Shown: positions 21,801-29,692, counted from the first letter of the stretch. The stretch: 64,000 nt of DNA from Scolanthus callimorphus (GCA_033964015.1 JAWWUD010000111.1:186001-250000); one strand, 5' to 3'. The notes: generated by a model not told the origin, from the sequence alone. A program made the numbers and translations.

Positions 21801-24800
21801 CCCTTTTCTTTGTTTTCTATGCCAAATATCTGATGTTGCTATCTGTATGTTCTAGATTGCAGTAGAAGCGTTCGATAATGTTCGTACCATTGCGACGCTG
21901 TGCAGGGAGAGGACGTTTTTCTTGAAGTATGCCCAGAGCTTGGTCATACCACAGAGGTATAGTACTTATTTGTCTGTCTGTTTGTCTATCGGTTTGTTTA
22001 ATTCTTTTTTGGAAGTAGAAGGACGCACCTACGAACTTCATGAAGGCAAAATAATGCAATGACATGAGCAACAAATCTGAGCTAATTGATATATTATAAA
22101 ATGCGGTGTGAAAAAAAAAGCCAGTCTGTACCTGGCTGCTGCCCTGCGGGTTATCATTGAGCTTCATGTTTTTTTCTGTCCAATTTCAGGTCGGCAATTC
22201 GCCGGGCGCACCTGTACGGTCTGTCATATGGCGTGACGGAAGCTGTGAATTACTTTTGTAACGCCGCGTGCTTCCGGTTTGGTGCGTACCTTATGGTGAA
22301 CGAAGGCTTGTCGATGATGGACGTCATGAAGTGAGAGTCACGATTAAGCCATATTGTGTTTAGAGATTTTCACATCTCATCCTAGTGCCCATGACATCGG
22401 ATCCTTATATGGGCAGCATTATTCCCAGGGTCACCATAGTGATTACTGTAGCCGGTATTGTTACTGGCGAGACTTCCACACCTCATCCTTGTGCCCATGA
22501 CGTCGGATCCTTATATGGGCAGTAATATTCCCAGGGTCACCATGGTCATTACTATAGCAGGTATGGTCACTGGCGAGACTTTCGCAGCTCATCCTAGTGC
22601 CCATGACGTCGGATCCTAACATTTGCAGTATGATTCCCAGGGTCACCATGGTTATTACTATAGCCGGTATGGTCACTAGCGAGACTTCCACACCTAATTC
22701 TAGAGCCCATGACGTCGGATCCTTATATGGGCAGTATTATTCCCAGGGTCACCATGGTTATTACTATAGCCGGTACGGTTACTGGCGAGACTTCCACATC
22801 TCATCCTAATGCCCATGAGGATCCTAATACGGGCAGTAACATTCCTAGGTCCCTTATCATTGTTGTATTATCCCCAGGGTCATTATGTGTATTACTATAT
22901 CCGGTATGGTTATTGGCGAGACCTTCGCGTTTTCTCCCGACTACCTGAAGGCTCGCACGGCTGCCTCGCGGATCTTCAAACTTCTAGACAGGGTACCCGT
23001 CATCGACAGCTCCTCAAGTGACGGGCTTACACCGGTAAGTGATGAAATCACGATTTAAGTCGTACTTTGATCAGCTATAAAGCAGCCAAATTCTAATACA
23101 ATAACCAAAATGAAATTTAGGTTTGTTGAATATCCTTTTATCTGTCAGATCTGCGACCATATGGTCACCAATGGCGACTATATGTGGGGGCTTGGCGACC
23201 ATAATGTTAGAGCTAGTCGCCAAATGGCACTCCAACTTTCTGAGTTCAGCTGAGATCCATGTTTATGTGGCGACTAAATCTTTGGGCGACCAAATTTTTT
23301 TAATTAATCGCCAATGGCATAGGCTCGGTTTCCAGCCGTGGTGGGGTCATTTCTGTCCGAAAACCCACCACGGCTGGAAACCGAGCCTATGCCATTGGCA
23401 CCTAGCGAAAAAAGTTAATGTCGGGTCCTGGATGATTCCAACTATTGGGTGTCTGCGTCTGTCGTAGAGTGGATGGAATTAGGGATTGCATTTGACCTTT
23501 TTGAGTCGTCCCGCGGGTCGGAACAGTTGACAAACCTTAAAATGTCACACAAGAGCTACTAATCTCACACTAAAATATCTACATTATCAACAATTTAGTT
23601 CGTATTCCCTTCTAAGAATGAAGTATAATGGGTCGGCTGAGAAAACAAATTGACTTATTTCACTAGCCGTTACATTCGTTTTTATGAGGATCTAAATCTG
23701 AACGCGGCATTTCTGACAATCCCGTTTCTCTAGCCCACCATGGAAGGTACCATCCAGCTGCGGAGTGTACGGTTTAAGTACCCCACTCGTCCTGATGTCA
23801 AGGTGTTACGAGGGTTGAACCTGGAGGTCAAGCAAGGTCAGACCCTCGCGCTTGTCGGACCAAGTGGGTGTGGCAAGAGCACAGTAGTGTCGCTACTCGA
23901 GCGCTTCTATGACGCAGAGGAGGGGGAAGTGGTGAGTAGCTGATGATGCGGTAACTTGATAATCACGGCGGTGTGACGTCACCATGGACAAGTGACTTGG
24001 CGTCCGATAATGGTCATCACATGGTCATGTGACGACATGATATCACGTGACTTACGACGTCACATGGTAATGACATGCCACAAGATCTTGAAGTTTAAAC
24101 TTGACTTTTTCTTTTTTTTTTATCCCAAAGGCCATGGATAACACGGACGTCCGCCAGCTGAACATCAAGTGGTTACGTTCCCAGATCGGTATCGTGTCTC
24201 AAGAGCCCGTGTTGTTTGGCTACAGTATCGCGGAGAATATCGCGTATGGTGATAACACACGGCAGGTGACTATGGACGAGATAGAGGAGGCGGCAAAGGC
24301 TGCTAATATACACAGCTTTATCAACGGACTGCCGAAGGTGAGCAATAATTCAAGGCGCACGTGAAGCGATCATTGTAAGGGACCTCGTACTGGGAGGATC
24401 ATGGGCGGAATCATGTTGCATGAAAAGCGAGCTTTACCAGTTGATTGCCAAGACTGGTGAGATAGCATGTTGATGGTGTATGAACATCGAATTGTGGTAG
24501 GACATGAGGGCTTTCGTGTTCACAGGGCAGAGAGAGGGGGTCCAAAATAGGGCAAAGCATCAACGTTTTCCTGTTTCCTTGTTCAGGGTTATGACACAGA
24601 GGTGGGTGATAAAGGTACTCTGATATCTGGAGGTCAGAAGCAGAGGATTGCTATTGCGCGTGCGCTAGTCAGAAACCCGGGAGTTCTACTTCTCGACGAG
24701 GCGACTTCTGCCCTGGACACCGAGAGCGAGCAGGTATGTCTTGTGGGTCCTGTCTCTTCTGCGTGGGGATAAGGGCCAAGGGGGTGAGTTCTGTGACGGT

Positions 24801-25309
24801 GGGCTCCGTTTCCTTCTCGTTACTTGTGCTTAGAGGGCTGTACAGGAAGGACGGTCATGTCTCAGTCGTTAGAATCTTCCTGTATAGCTCTAAATTAGCA
24901 TGTGCATGTAATCATGCATCCCTTGTTTCTACAGATTGTTCAGTATTGCTCCGTCTCCTTCCCATTACTTGTGTTTAGAGATCTGTACAGGAAGGACGGC
25001 CATGACTCAGTCGTTAGAATCTTCCTGTATAGTTCCAAATTAACATGTGTAATCAAAGTGATCCTTTCTTATATGCATCCCTTGTCTCCACAGATCGTCC
25101 AAGAAGCACTGGACGCAGCCAGTGAAGGACGTACCGTGATTGTCATCGCACATCGCCTGTCCACTGTAAAAAACGCAGACATGATTGCCGTGTTTGATCG
25201 AGGACAAGTGGCCGAGCTGGGTACCCACAAAGAGTTAATAGCGTTGAATGGGATCTATACAGGGCTTGTTAACGCACAGAAGATGACGGGCAACACAGAT
25301 AAATTTTAG
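8325..25309 (+). CDS. abcb1-like: ABCB-subfamily full transporter (P-glycoprotein/MDR type), 25 exons
   Basis: An ATP-driven membrane exporter of the multidrug-resistance type, expected to expel hydrophobic compounds across the plasma membrane; the real substrates are not shown by sequence. I joined 25 exons with matching phases (sum 4041 nt, 1346 aa against about 1280 in vertebrate P-glycoprotein). Order: charged N-terminus, TMD1 from residue 98, NBD1, linker 668-760, TMD2, NBD2. NBD1 has Walker [10 protein letters not shown] (465-473), Q-loop VVSQEPVLF, signature LSGGQ (569-573), Walker B ILILDE (589-594) and H-loop His625. NBD2 has GPSGCGKST (1133-1141), a variant signature ISGGQ (1239-1243), VLLLDE (1259-1264) and His1295. 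A sequon NGT at Asn138 lies in the first extracellular loop, as in P-glycoprotein. The linker holds two RRxS sites (Ser728, Ser735) fitting basophilic kinases. No frame break was found. Orthology to ABCB1 rather than ABCB4/11 is not decided. Confidence 0.95.
9030..9296. mobile_element. TA-flanked MITE in ABCB intron 1
   Basis: Ends CTGTGCGACTACGTCAACC and GGTTGACGTAGTCGCACAG, flanked by TA on both sides. About 263 bp, non-coding. Confidence 0.75.
9632..10190. mobile_element. MITE with TTA target duplication (Harbinger-like) in ABCB intron 1
   Basis: Ends AGCCTGGTCCTCACTAGGAC and GTCCTAGTGAGGACCAGGCT with flanking TTA on both sides, as expected of PIF/Harbinger. The inverted ends are long and built from degenerate ACAAGCATAAG-type repeats. 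The interior has a long (TG)n/G-run at about 9868-9900. Confidence 0.7.
10255..10513. mobile_element. TA-flanked MITE in ABCB intron 1
   Basis: Ends CAGCCGATTGCGTTTGAGCG and CGCTCAAACGCAATCGGCTG with TA duplication; long inner arms with ACCCTAACAGTTCGC / GCGAACTGTTAGGGT. Confidence 0.8.
10962..11046 (+). CDS. abcb1-like: ABCB exon 2
   Basis: Residues 60-88, a Lys/Glu-rich stretch ending LLQVGLTKL, the conserved lead-in to TM1. Acceptor CTATAG, donor CTG|GTGGGT. Confidence 0.75.
11209..11226. repeat. Poly-G run in ABCB intron 2
   Basis: Interrupted run of G after a TGTGTGTTG lead. Similar long G or C runs occur near 1091, 9880, 13131, 17512, 33627, 38508 and 52597. Confidence 0.7.
11482..11861 (+). 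CDS. abcb1-like: ABCB exon 3
   Basis: Residues 89-214 plus two bases. [12 protein letters not shown] starts TM1; extracellular loop with NGT sequon; TM2; then [21 protein letters not shown], the conserved first intracellular loop. Confidence 0.9.
11887..12210 (+). mobile_element. 5'-truncated LINE 3' end with target-site duplication, ABCB intron 3
   Basis: Encodes the C-terminal end of a non-LTR reverse transcriptase ([20 protein letters not shown], then [12 protein letters not shown] and [13 protein letters not shown] plus stop), followed by a short 3' UTR and a (CTGT)n tail. Both sides carry the 13-bp duplication AAATGCATAGTAG (11887-11899 and 12198-12210). The PRTNYxKKSFxYxGALLWN block is typical of CR1/L2-like LINEs. 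Confidence 0.8.
12630..12801 (+). CDS. abcb1-like: ABCB exon 4
   Basis: Residues 215-272, with TM3-TM4 sequence including [15 protein letters not shown]. Acceptor TTCTTAG, donor AAAG|GTAAGA. Confidence 0.9.
13099..13215. repeat. GTGGCGTAGCTAGGG-type repeat fragment with poly-C
   Basis: Short repeat remnant with a C-run of about 15 nt in ABCB intron 4. Confidence 0.45.
13360..13484 (+). CDS. abcb1-like: ABCB exon 5
   Basis: Residues 273-314. Carries the second intracellular loop hallmark [19 protein letters not shown] and AFGGEEKE. Confidence 0.92.
13757..13873 (+). CDS. abcb1-like: ABCB exon 6
   Basis: Residues 314-353, [16 protein letters not shown] followed by TM5 and the start of the FWYG motif, whose Trp codon is split by the intron. 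Confidence 0.9.
13986..14040 (+). CDS. abcb1-like: ABCB exon 7
   Basis: Small 55-nt exon, residues 353-371, [19 protein letters not shown], the loop between TM5 and TM6. Confidence 0.85.
14517..14822 (+). mobile_element. Interspersed repeat B, copy 1 (ABCB intron 7)
   Basis: Begins with a hairpin: CAGAATATCGTCTGATACTTAG, a short ACGAGGGACGAAGTCCCG stem, then AATCAGACGATATTCTG. It ends TTCAGCACATCGATG-like sequence. The whole unit recurs inverted at 34746-35056, so it is a mobile repeat. Confidence 0.75.
14906..15130 (+). CDS. abcb1-like: ABCB exon 8
   Basis: Residues 372-446. TM6 ([20 protein letters not shown]) and the start of NBD1 ([17 protein letters not shown]) with the A-loop Tyr. Confidence 0.93.
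15626..15751 (+). CDS. abcb1-like: ABCB exon 9 (Walker A of NBD1)
   Basis: Residues 447-488, [19 protein letters not shown] then ESGCGKST. Confidence 0.95.
15797..16186. repeat. GGCGACCAAA-rich repeat in ABCB intron 9
   Basis: Bounded by related inverted ends (GGGCTTGAAATGCGACTAG left, AATTTCAAGCC right) and containing several GGCGACCAAA motifs. A relative lies at 23150-23310. Confidence 0.6.
16504..16729. mobile_element. MITE with TAGGCCATTTGCACTAA ends (ABCB intron 9)
   Basis: Inverted ends TAGGCCATTTGCACTAAC and GTTAGTGCAAATGGCCTA, each followed by the GGTCACGTGACC palindrome. About 226 bp. Confidence 0.8.
16780..16983 (+). CDS. abcb1-like: ABCB exon 10 (Q-loop of NBD1)
   Basis: Residues 489-556, includes [19 protein letters not shown]. 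Confidence 0.95.
17276..17480 (+). repeat. Interspersed repeat A, copy 2 (ABCB intron 10)
   Basis: Same landmarks as at 1857-2105 and 32848-33096, in + orientation; followed by a G-run at about 17512-17531. Confidence 0.7.
17598..17768 (+). CDS. abcb1-like: ABCB exon 11 (signature and Walker B of NBD1)
   Basis: Residues 557-613, [20 protein letters not shown] and [16 protein letters not shown]. Confidence 0.96.
17935..18096 (+). CDS. abcb1-like: ABCB exon 12 (H-loop of NBD1)
   Basis: Residues 614-667, [19 protein letters not shown] to YRQLVTLQ. The end is set by homology at CAG|GCAATT, which implies a GC-AG intron. A GT donor 12 nt upstream (CTC|GTAACG, exon end 18084) keeps the frame and would drop VTLQ. 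Confidence 0.85.
18085..18102 (+). promoter_or_regulatory. Competing splice donors of ABCB exon 12
   Basis: CTC|GTAACG at 18085 and CAG|GCAATT at 18097 are both in frame with exon 13. Family conservation of the LVTLQ end favours the second, a GC donor. Confidence 0.45.
18250..18545 (-). mobile_element. LINE 3' end fragment, antisense in ABCB intron 12
   Basis: On the - strand it reads [39 protein letters not shown] and a stop, the same RT C-terminal block as at 11887. It is followed by a 3' UTR and a (TATG)n tail at about 18247-18271. Confidence 0.75.
18548..18702. repeat. Inverted repeat, arms about 35 bp (ABCB intron 12)
   Basis: TGCCTTCATAGAGTTTTGAA and its complement enclose about 80 nt that themselves contain a GAATTCGAGA palindrome. 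A further TTCAAAGAGTTTTGAAACAC follows near 18789. Confidence 0.7.
18895..18964 (+). CDS. abcb1-like: ABCB exon 13 (linker)
   Basis: Residues 668-690 plus one base. Very acidic ([20 protein letters not shown]), typical of the linker between the transporter halves. Acceptor TTTCAG, donor G|GTAAAC. Confidence 0.7.
19121..19366. mobile_element. MITE with GCTACGCGACCT ends (ABCB intron 13)
   Basis: Inverted ends TGTATGCATTGCTACGCGAC and GTCGCGTAGCAATACATA, with a second arm of TTAAAATTCAATGTTGCGA type. Confidence 0.75.
19514..19683 (+). CDS. abcb1-like: ABCB exon 14 (linker, basophilic kinase sites)
   Basis: Residues 691-747. Arg/Ser-rich, with RRLS and RRAS sites (Ser728, Ser735). The P-glycoprotein linker is a known phosphorylation region; use here is inferred. 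Confidence 0.75.
19921..20085 (+). CDS. abcb1-like: ABCB exon 15
   Basis: Residues 748-802. [20 protein letters not shown] leads into TM7; ends MGEILN. Confidence 0.92.
20420..20602 (+). CDS. abcb1-like: ABCB exon 16
   Basis: Residues 803-863, TM8 and [19 protein letters not shown]. The donor CAG|GTGAGT is the first of three tandem copies. Confidence 0.9.
20589..20725 (+). repeat. Tandem triplication of the exon 16 donor site
   Basis: The junction TACTGCGTCAGGTGAGTAGA and the following GTGGGCGCATG recur three times, with donors at 20603, 20647 and 20705. Using the second or third donor would add sequence that leads to an early stop, so the first is taken as functional. Confidence 0.8.
20928..21011 (+). 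CDS. abcb1-like: ABCB exon 17
   Basis: Residues 864-891, [20 protein letters not shown] then THASDVKG, the conserved third intracellular loop. Confidence 0.92.
21455..21655 (+). CDS. abcb1-like: ABCB exon 18
   Basis: Residues 892-958, [20 protein letters not shown] through TM9-TM10 with [19 protein letters not shown], ending HEAFIESGT. Confidence 0.92.
21856..21956 (+). CDS. abcb1-like: ABCB exon 19
   Basis: Residues 959-992, [20 protein letters not shown], the fourth intracellular loop. Confidence 0.9.
22190..22330 (+). CDS. abcb1-like: ABCB exon 20
   Basis: Residues 992-1039, TM11 region [20 protein letters not shown]. Donor AA|GTGAGA splits a Lys codon. Confidence 0.88.
22382..22860 (+). 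repeat. 106-bp tandem array built from the exon 21 acceptor and exon start
   Basis: Units start at 22387, 22493, 22599, 22705 and 22811, exactly 106 bp apart. Each has GCCCATGACGTCGGATCC, a TTCCCAG acceptor-like site (ends 22428, 22534, 22640, 22746; a changed TTCCTAG at 22848) and then GGTCACCATGGTTATTACTA, the diverged start of exon 21. The true acceptor ends at 22877. Confidence 0.9.
22878..23034 (+). CDS. abcb1-like: ABCB exon 21 (TM12)
   Basis: Residues 1039-1091. [20 protein letters not shown] aligns without gaps to the TM12/SFAPDY block of P-glycoproteins, then [18 protein letters not shown]. Its acceptor and first roughly 55 nt are the source or product of the tandem array at 22387-22860; only this acceptor (ending 22877) keeps the frame. 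Confidence 0.85.
23150..23309. repeat. GCGACC-rich repeat in ABCB intron 21
   Basis: Several GGCGACYA motifs (GGCGACTATATG, GGCGACCATAATG, GGCGACCAAATT), related to 15797-16186. Confidence 0.55.
23310..23399. repeat. Perfect 36-bp inverted repeat, 18-nt loop
   Basis: Arm GCCAATGGCATAGGCTCGGT... at 23310-23345 is matched exactly by its reverse complement at 23364-23399. It would form a very stable hairpin in the intron 21 transcript. Confidence 0.9.
23734..23931 (+). CDS. abcb1-like: ABCB exon 22 (Walker A of NBD2)
   Basis: Residues 1092-1157, [19 protein letters not shown] and [20 protein letters not shown]. Confidence 0.95.
24131..24337 (+). CDS. abcb1-like: ABCB exon 23 (Q-loop of NBD2)
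   Basis: Residues 1158-1226, [20 protein letters not shown]. Starts [11 protein letters not shown], where most family members have DGxDI/V. Confidence 0.94.
24587..24733 (+). CDS. abcb1-like: ABCB exon 24 (signature and Walker B of NBD2)
   Basis: Residues 1227-1275, [20 protein letters not shown] and [17 protein letters not shown]. The signature begins with Ile instead of Leu. Confidence 0.95.
24804..25102 (+). repeat. Tandem duplication of the exon 25 acceptor region
   Basis: Copy 1 (24804-24948) and copy 2 (24949-25102) share TGTACAGGAAGGACGG, TCGTTAGAATCTTCCTGTAT and TGCATCCCTTGT before ACAG acceptors at 24934 and 25093. The acceptors are 159 nt apart, and the interval is open in the exon 25 frame. 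Confidence 0.85.
25094..25309 (+). CDS. abcb1-like: ABCB exon 25 (H-loop of NBD2, stop)
   Basis: Residues 1276-1346, [20 protein letters not shown] to the stop TAG. An upstream duplicate acceptor at 24934 would extend it in frame by 53 codons. Confidence 0.95.
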   Translation: MVQEALDAASEGRTVIVIAHRLSTVKNADMIAVFDRGQVAELGTHKELIALNGIYTGLVNAQKMTGNTDKF

Positions 25310-25844
25310 TACGAAGTTTTGAAGCTTCTAAAAACACCGCCATTAATATAGTGGGTGTAGTGGGATGTTAGGCAGTCAGCCTTTGTGTAACATTTTGCCA
25401 TATCCTTTGAGACCCAGTGATTGTTGGTCAAACGCTTTATTTTATTTTCGAAAATAACACCTGGGTTCAGTAGGCTTTCTACGACAGAAGCGAGTGTCCG
25501 CTTTCTATGCATTCTATATTTAAATAATTTTTAGCTATTTAAAGTCACTGCAACTGTTATTTAAAGTCGAATTTCTAAAACATTTGAATATTTATAAACT
25601 TAATTTATAATTTTTTTATTAATGACGAATGTTTTCTCGGTCATATGTATAGAAATTAACGGGCTAGGTATTTATTAACGAGATTGTCGGCTGTTAGTGG
25701 GTCAATACAGTCATCGCATGTCATGCTTTCTAGAATCCGGCGACAAGTTGCACATTTCCATTGTTTTAGAGTGATCACGTGACGTCGATAGCGCATGCCT
25801 TTGCGGGTGACTATCCGCTAATAGACCAAATCGGTGTTTACCTC

Positions 25845-25996
25845 TTGTTGCCAACCCAATACAGATCACGTGATGATTCCTTTGGGTGGTTACAATTGTC
25901 AATTTTTTCTCACTCGACCGAGTGTATGTGCAGAACTAACAAAAGTATCCATCCAAAGGAATCATCACATGATCTGAATTGGGTGGCAACAAGATG
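25845..25996. mobile_element. Short inverted-repeat element
   Basis: Arms TTGTTGCCAACCCAATACAG with GATCACGTGATGATTCCTTT, and the inverted AAAGGAATCATCACATGATC with TTGGGTGGCAACAAG. Confidence 0.7.
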
Positions 25997-26255
25997 AAAA
26001 ACACAGTTAGGCGATTTGATGTATAGCACTCTTCTGTGTCATGCACTGTATGGGATAGTTTTGCCCTCGAAAATTTCGTGTTCAAACTTCATATACTCCC
26101 TCGAACTAATTTCCTCGGGAAAACTACTATGCCACGATATTATATTGTTAATATTCCTGTCTCATTGGGCAAGTAATTGTTAAGTTTGATCATATTGACC
26201 ATTGTGTGTACAAATTATACTTGATAATTCTATCGTATAACCATAGTTTATATTT

Positions 26256-26261
26256 AATAAA
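26256..26261 (+). terminator. Candidate polyadenylation signal of the ABCB gene
   Basis: AATAAA, the first exact match downstream of the stop at 25309 that I noticed. About 950 nt of 3' UTR would result. Confidence 0.35.
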
Positions 26262-26822
26262 CAGAACAAAATAACGCTCGATTGGTTTAATAACATTGCG
26301 TAGCTTGAAGTCCTTATGAAACAAACTGTCGCGTGTTTGATATATAACTAAAGGCACTGTGTTGTGCGTCCCGATTTAAAGTATTTCTAATTGAATCTTC
26401 AAAATAAAACAAACGTCCATTGTAGGCTCCTGTGAATAAAAGGTTTTATTCAAAATTTATTGGTCCTGCACAAAAAAGTTTATCTTATGACCCCTAATCA
26501 TTTGGCGCCTAAAAATTATCAAAGCGTGTCGTGTCTCCATCGAACTGGAAATTCCATCCATCAGAACAACAAACTATTTTCCTGTTTCTGAAATAATCAT
26601 CCCATTCTAGAACATCGATTATTTAATTCATTAGTGGTTTCATTCTTGATTTCATTAGTGCGTTTCTTTCAATATTCAACTTTTTCAAATTCGAAGCCAT
26701 GAAATTATTGTCATCCAAACCTCAAATTTTAATTTTAGACTCGAAGCAGTTGAATTTCGAATACAATAATGCTTTATTGAAATCAACAAAGCAATCAAGA
26801 ATTGAATTGAAACTCAGTGCGT

Positions 26823-27472
26823 TTAAGGCATGGCTCTAAACTGTTTGCCTGAAAAAGGGGTTTATTCGTCATAACTAATGTTCTATACTGTGGATCATCA
26901 TCAAAATTGGTCAGTACAATAATTTCAACAAGAGCTATATTTTGATATATTTTGTTGCCATGGAAACGCTAATCACGTGACTCAGTGGCGGCCATCTTGG
27001 ATTTTATACTTACGCCCTCTGAGGACAGCCATGGAAAGGTGAAATTGAAAGGTTATCACATATTTAGATACAGGGAATCTACCTTAAAATGAAGCTAATT
27101 GGATAAGTCGTATAACTTCAGTAAAAAAATATATATATAATTTTTCGTATTTTGAAATACATAATATTTTGAAAAACTGTCTTTATAAAATCATTATCCT
27201 AGATATCCAATTAGGTTTACAGAAAGATCAATGCTACTAACATTTTGCTAAAAAGAACTTTCTGATTATTATCTTCTTTCCATACCTTCACGGGCGCTAA
27301 AAGTTAAATCCAAGATGGCGGACGGTGAGTCACGTGACATCGTTACCATGGCAACAGCAACTTAATCGTTATCAGAGTTCCAAAATAAGTTTAAGGCCCA
27401 AGATTGAAAGATTTTCGTTGAAAATTAACGAAGTTACCAAAAAGCAGCCCTCGTGTTAGAGCCATGCCTTAA
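26823..27472. mobile_element. TTAA-flanked (piggyBac-like) non-autonomous element
   Basis: Ends TTAAGGCATGGCTCTAA and TTAGAGCCATGCCTTAA, about 650 bp. An inner inverted pair carries TCACGTGACTCAGTGGCGGC / CCATCTTGG and CCAAGATGGCGGACGGTGAG / TCACGTGAC. No coding capacity. Confidence 0.75.
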
Positions 27473-28559
27473 ACTCACTGAGAAGGACACAAGAGAGACA
27501 TGCCTGACCAGGCGTGACTGGAACACTTGCAAGCTTGTATCCTTGCCAGCTGAACATTTTGTTAGTGTATTGAACCCGTGGATACGCCTTAGTTAAAGTT
27601 CTGGAACAAAACACAAATTATTTCTGAATCGGCGGTTGTTTTAAAGTACAAAGTAATGAGACGCATTCGGGATAGGAATTTTAATTGACTCCAGGAGGCA
27701 CGCCTGACTAGGCTTACTGCAATTTGCATGATACTGCGAACTCCCGCTTTACATTTCCGAGCGACAAACTGCATTTTGGCTTCTGTCACTCAAACCTTTT
27801 AAGACAGGCCAATGGCTTTTTCTAAGTTAAGGTAGAAAATTTGGTTTCGAAGCCTAGCTATTCCTTATTAGCCCAAAAAAAAACTCTCAAAGCCTCGCAT
27901 GAAATCACCCAGAACGGTTCACTTTTGATTGACGGAAGCCAAACCGTAGTTTGTTACTTGGCGTAGAGTTCGCAGAATTATGAAGCAGAACATTTCTTGT
28001 TCAGTGTGCACCCAATCATGTGTTTGCAGGGCTCGAAATAGCTGCCTGCCAATGGCCAAATGTCAGGCCATATTTAAGTTGGCGGTTCGGTCAGGTTTGG
28101 CGGTGTTGCGTATCTGGAACGCTATGTTGAGACCCTTGATACGCCTTAGAGGCTTTAAGACGTAATAAGTTAAGGTACTGGAACAAAACAGAAACTATTT
28201 TCGATTCGGTGGTTATTTAAAGTACAAAACAAGGAAGCGCATTGAGGACAGTTTGAGTTTTAAAATGCCAACCAAATTGGCAAGGAATCGTGCTAGAAAT
28301 AATACCAATCAAAAACCCTAGAAATCATTGAAAATTTCTATATTGTAAATTATTCTCCCTGTACTGAGGAGAGAATTTCGAAGCCTGTTTTTAAACAGCT
28401 AAGTGGCCGATATCCATTGATCAAAACAACGTTATTTTCAGTTACACAAAATTTCCTGTTGCGCCTTACTTGGAATGCTTCTCCTGATTGGCTGGAAGGC
28501 TTGGACGCAAAAATACATCGCGGCTTAAAATTGAAGGGAAACGTTGAGGAGTACTTTAG

Positions 28560-28614
28560 TTTCTTCGCAGCTAGCAAAGGCGAAGAGACCCTAAGCTGAC
28601 GCCTCAGAGACAAG
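28560..28614 (+). other. Candidate 5' UTR exon of peptidase copy 1
   Basis: TTCGCAGCTAGCAAAGGCGA followed by AGACAAG|GTTTGT recurs upstream of copies 2 (ending 36434) and 3 (ending 48761), each time ending in a GT donor. The coding exon starts with an acceptor right at its ATG, so an upstream non-coding exon is expected. Confidence 0.35.
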
Positions 28615-29339
28615 GTTTGTGAATCTTTCTATATCTATCATTCTGACACCGATTCCAGCTCAGTCTAGGCCCGTCTTTCGCGCTTGTCAAACTGCAAGAA
28701 TACGATCCATTTATACTGAAGCCGGTGGTGCTGTAGTTCTGTTATTCGAGCATCAAGAGGTGAAAGAGCCGCTTTCTCAAAGAACCTTCCCTCTAAAATG
28801 CTGCATGCAGGCTTCGGTTGTTGGCCGTAATACACAACACGTCTTTCTAAATTCTTCTTACATGCATTTTCAGAAAAACGCCTACATGAGCACTGGCAGA
28901 TCTAGGGGGGAGGGGCGGTGTTTTCTCTCCTAAGAGTAAATTTATGGGAAATGTATGAGCATTTCAGATGTCAGTTTTTCGTTTGTCATGTTTTACTTGT
29001 AACGGTGCCCCTTCTTCGGTCGTGTGCTCCTCCCTTGCCAAATTTCTCGGATCCGCCACTGGTGGGCATGGAAACTTTAATGTTTTTGACGTTACCAAGA
29101 ACATGCACGTCCTTTAACTTGTTCAAGATGAGTGGGCGTCGTCACACATGTAACTGCACATGTAACTGGGAATTGCTCCAATGCATTACTCTTCTTAGGC
29201 TTTTTGGCATCGTCTTGTTCTGCTCTTTTCTTTCTACGACCTTTCAATTCTTGGATATTTCATCTTTTTAACATAACCATATTTATATTGGCCTTTCGTC
29301 CACCCAAGATGATGCATCTGAGCATGTTTTCTTCAACAG

Positions 29340-29692
29340 ATGCTGCGAGCGATGCACTTCATCCCCCTTGTCTTGGCCATCAATGCTTGGGTTCTTGGCG
29401 CAAGCAGTTTAATTACACTCGAAGATCCCTCTCGCATGCAAGAGCGCCTAACAGACGATAACCGAGACGCTGTGATACGAGATATCCATATTCATGAGCA
29501 TCCTTTCAAACCCGTCTTAGTAGAAAAAAGAGGGAAGCTCTTCAAAAAGACCTATACAAAGTGGCGAGCCTGGACATATCACAGAATACCGAGAGTCTTT
29601 GATTTTCCCCGCTATAGGCAGCACAAGTGCTGTGGATGTGTATCGGGGTGTGGTCCTGTCGGGTGGGCTATGGTGTTCGGCTATTATGACAG
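29340..29692 (+). CDS. Peptidase copy 1, exon 1 (signal peptide and Cys motif)
   Basis: Acceptor CTTCAACAG directly precedes the ATG. Encodes residues 1-117 with the CGP nucleophile motif; donor AG|GTGAGG. Confidence 0.75.

Larger units (their letters stand above)
25310..28600. other. ABCB 3' flank and intergenic repeats
   Basis: The first canonical AATAAA after the ABCB stop is at 26256-26261, giving a possible long 3' UTR. Then come an inverted-repeat element (25845-25996), a TTAA element (26823-27472) and two diverged copies of a repeat (about 27540-27690 and 28120-28260) sharing GATACGCCTTAG and TGGAACAAAACA.A. No gene recognised. Confidence 0.5.

Noticed and set aside
22387..22877. The 106-bp units as a set of mutually exclusive exons
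   Set aside because: Each unit has an acceptor-like site but no credible donor before the next one, and the unit length is not a multiple of three.
22597..22948. Open frames such as [20 protein letters not shown] read as a small gene
   Set aside because: They are read-through of the exon 21-derived array in the wrong frame.
23740..23943. ATG at 23740 as the start of a separate half-size transporter
   Set aside because: It lies inside exon 22, in phase with upstream exons encoding a complete TMD2.
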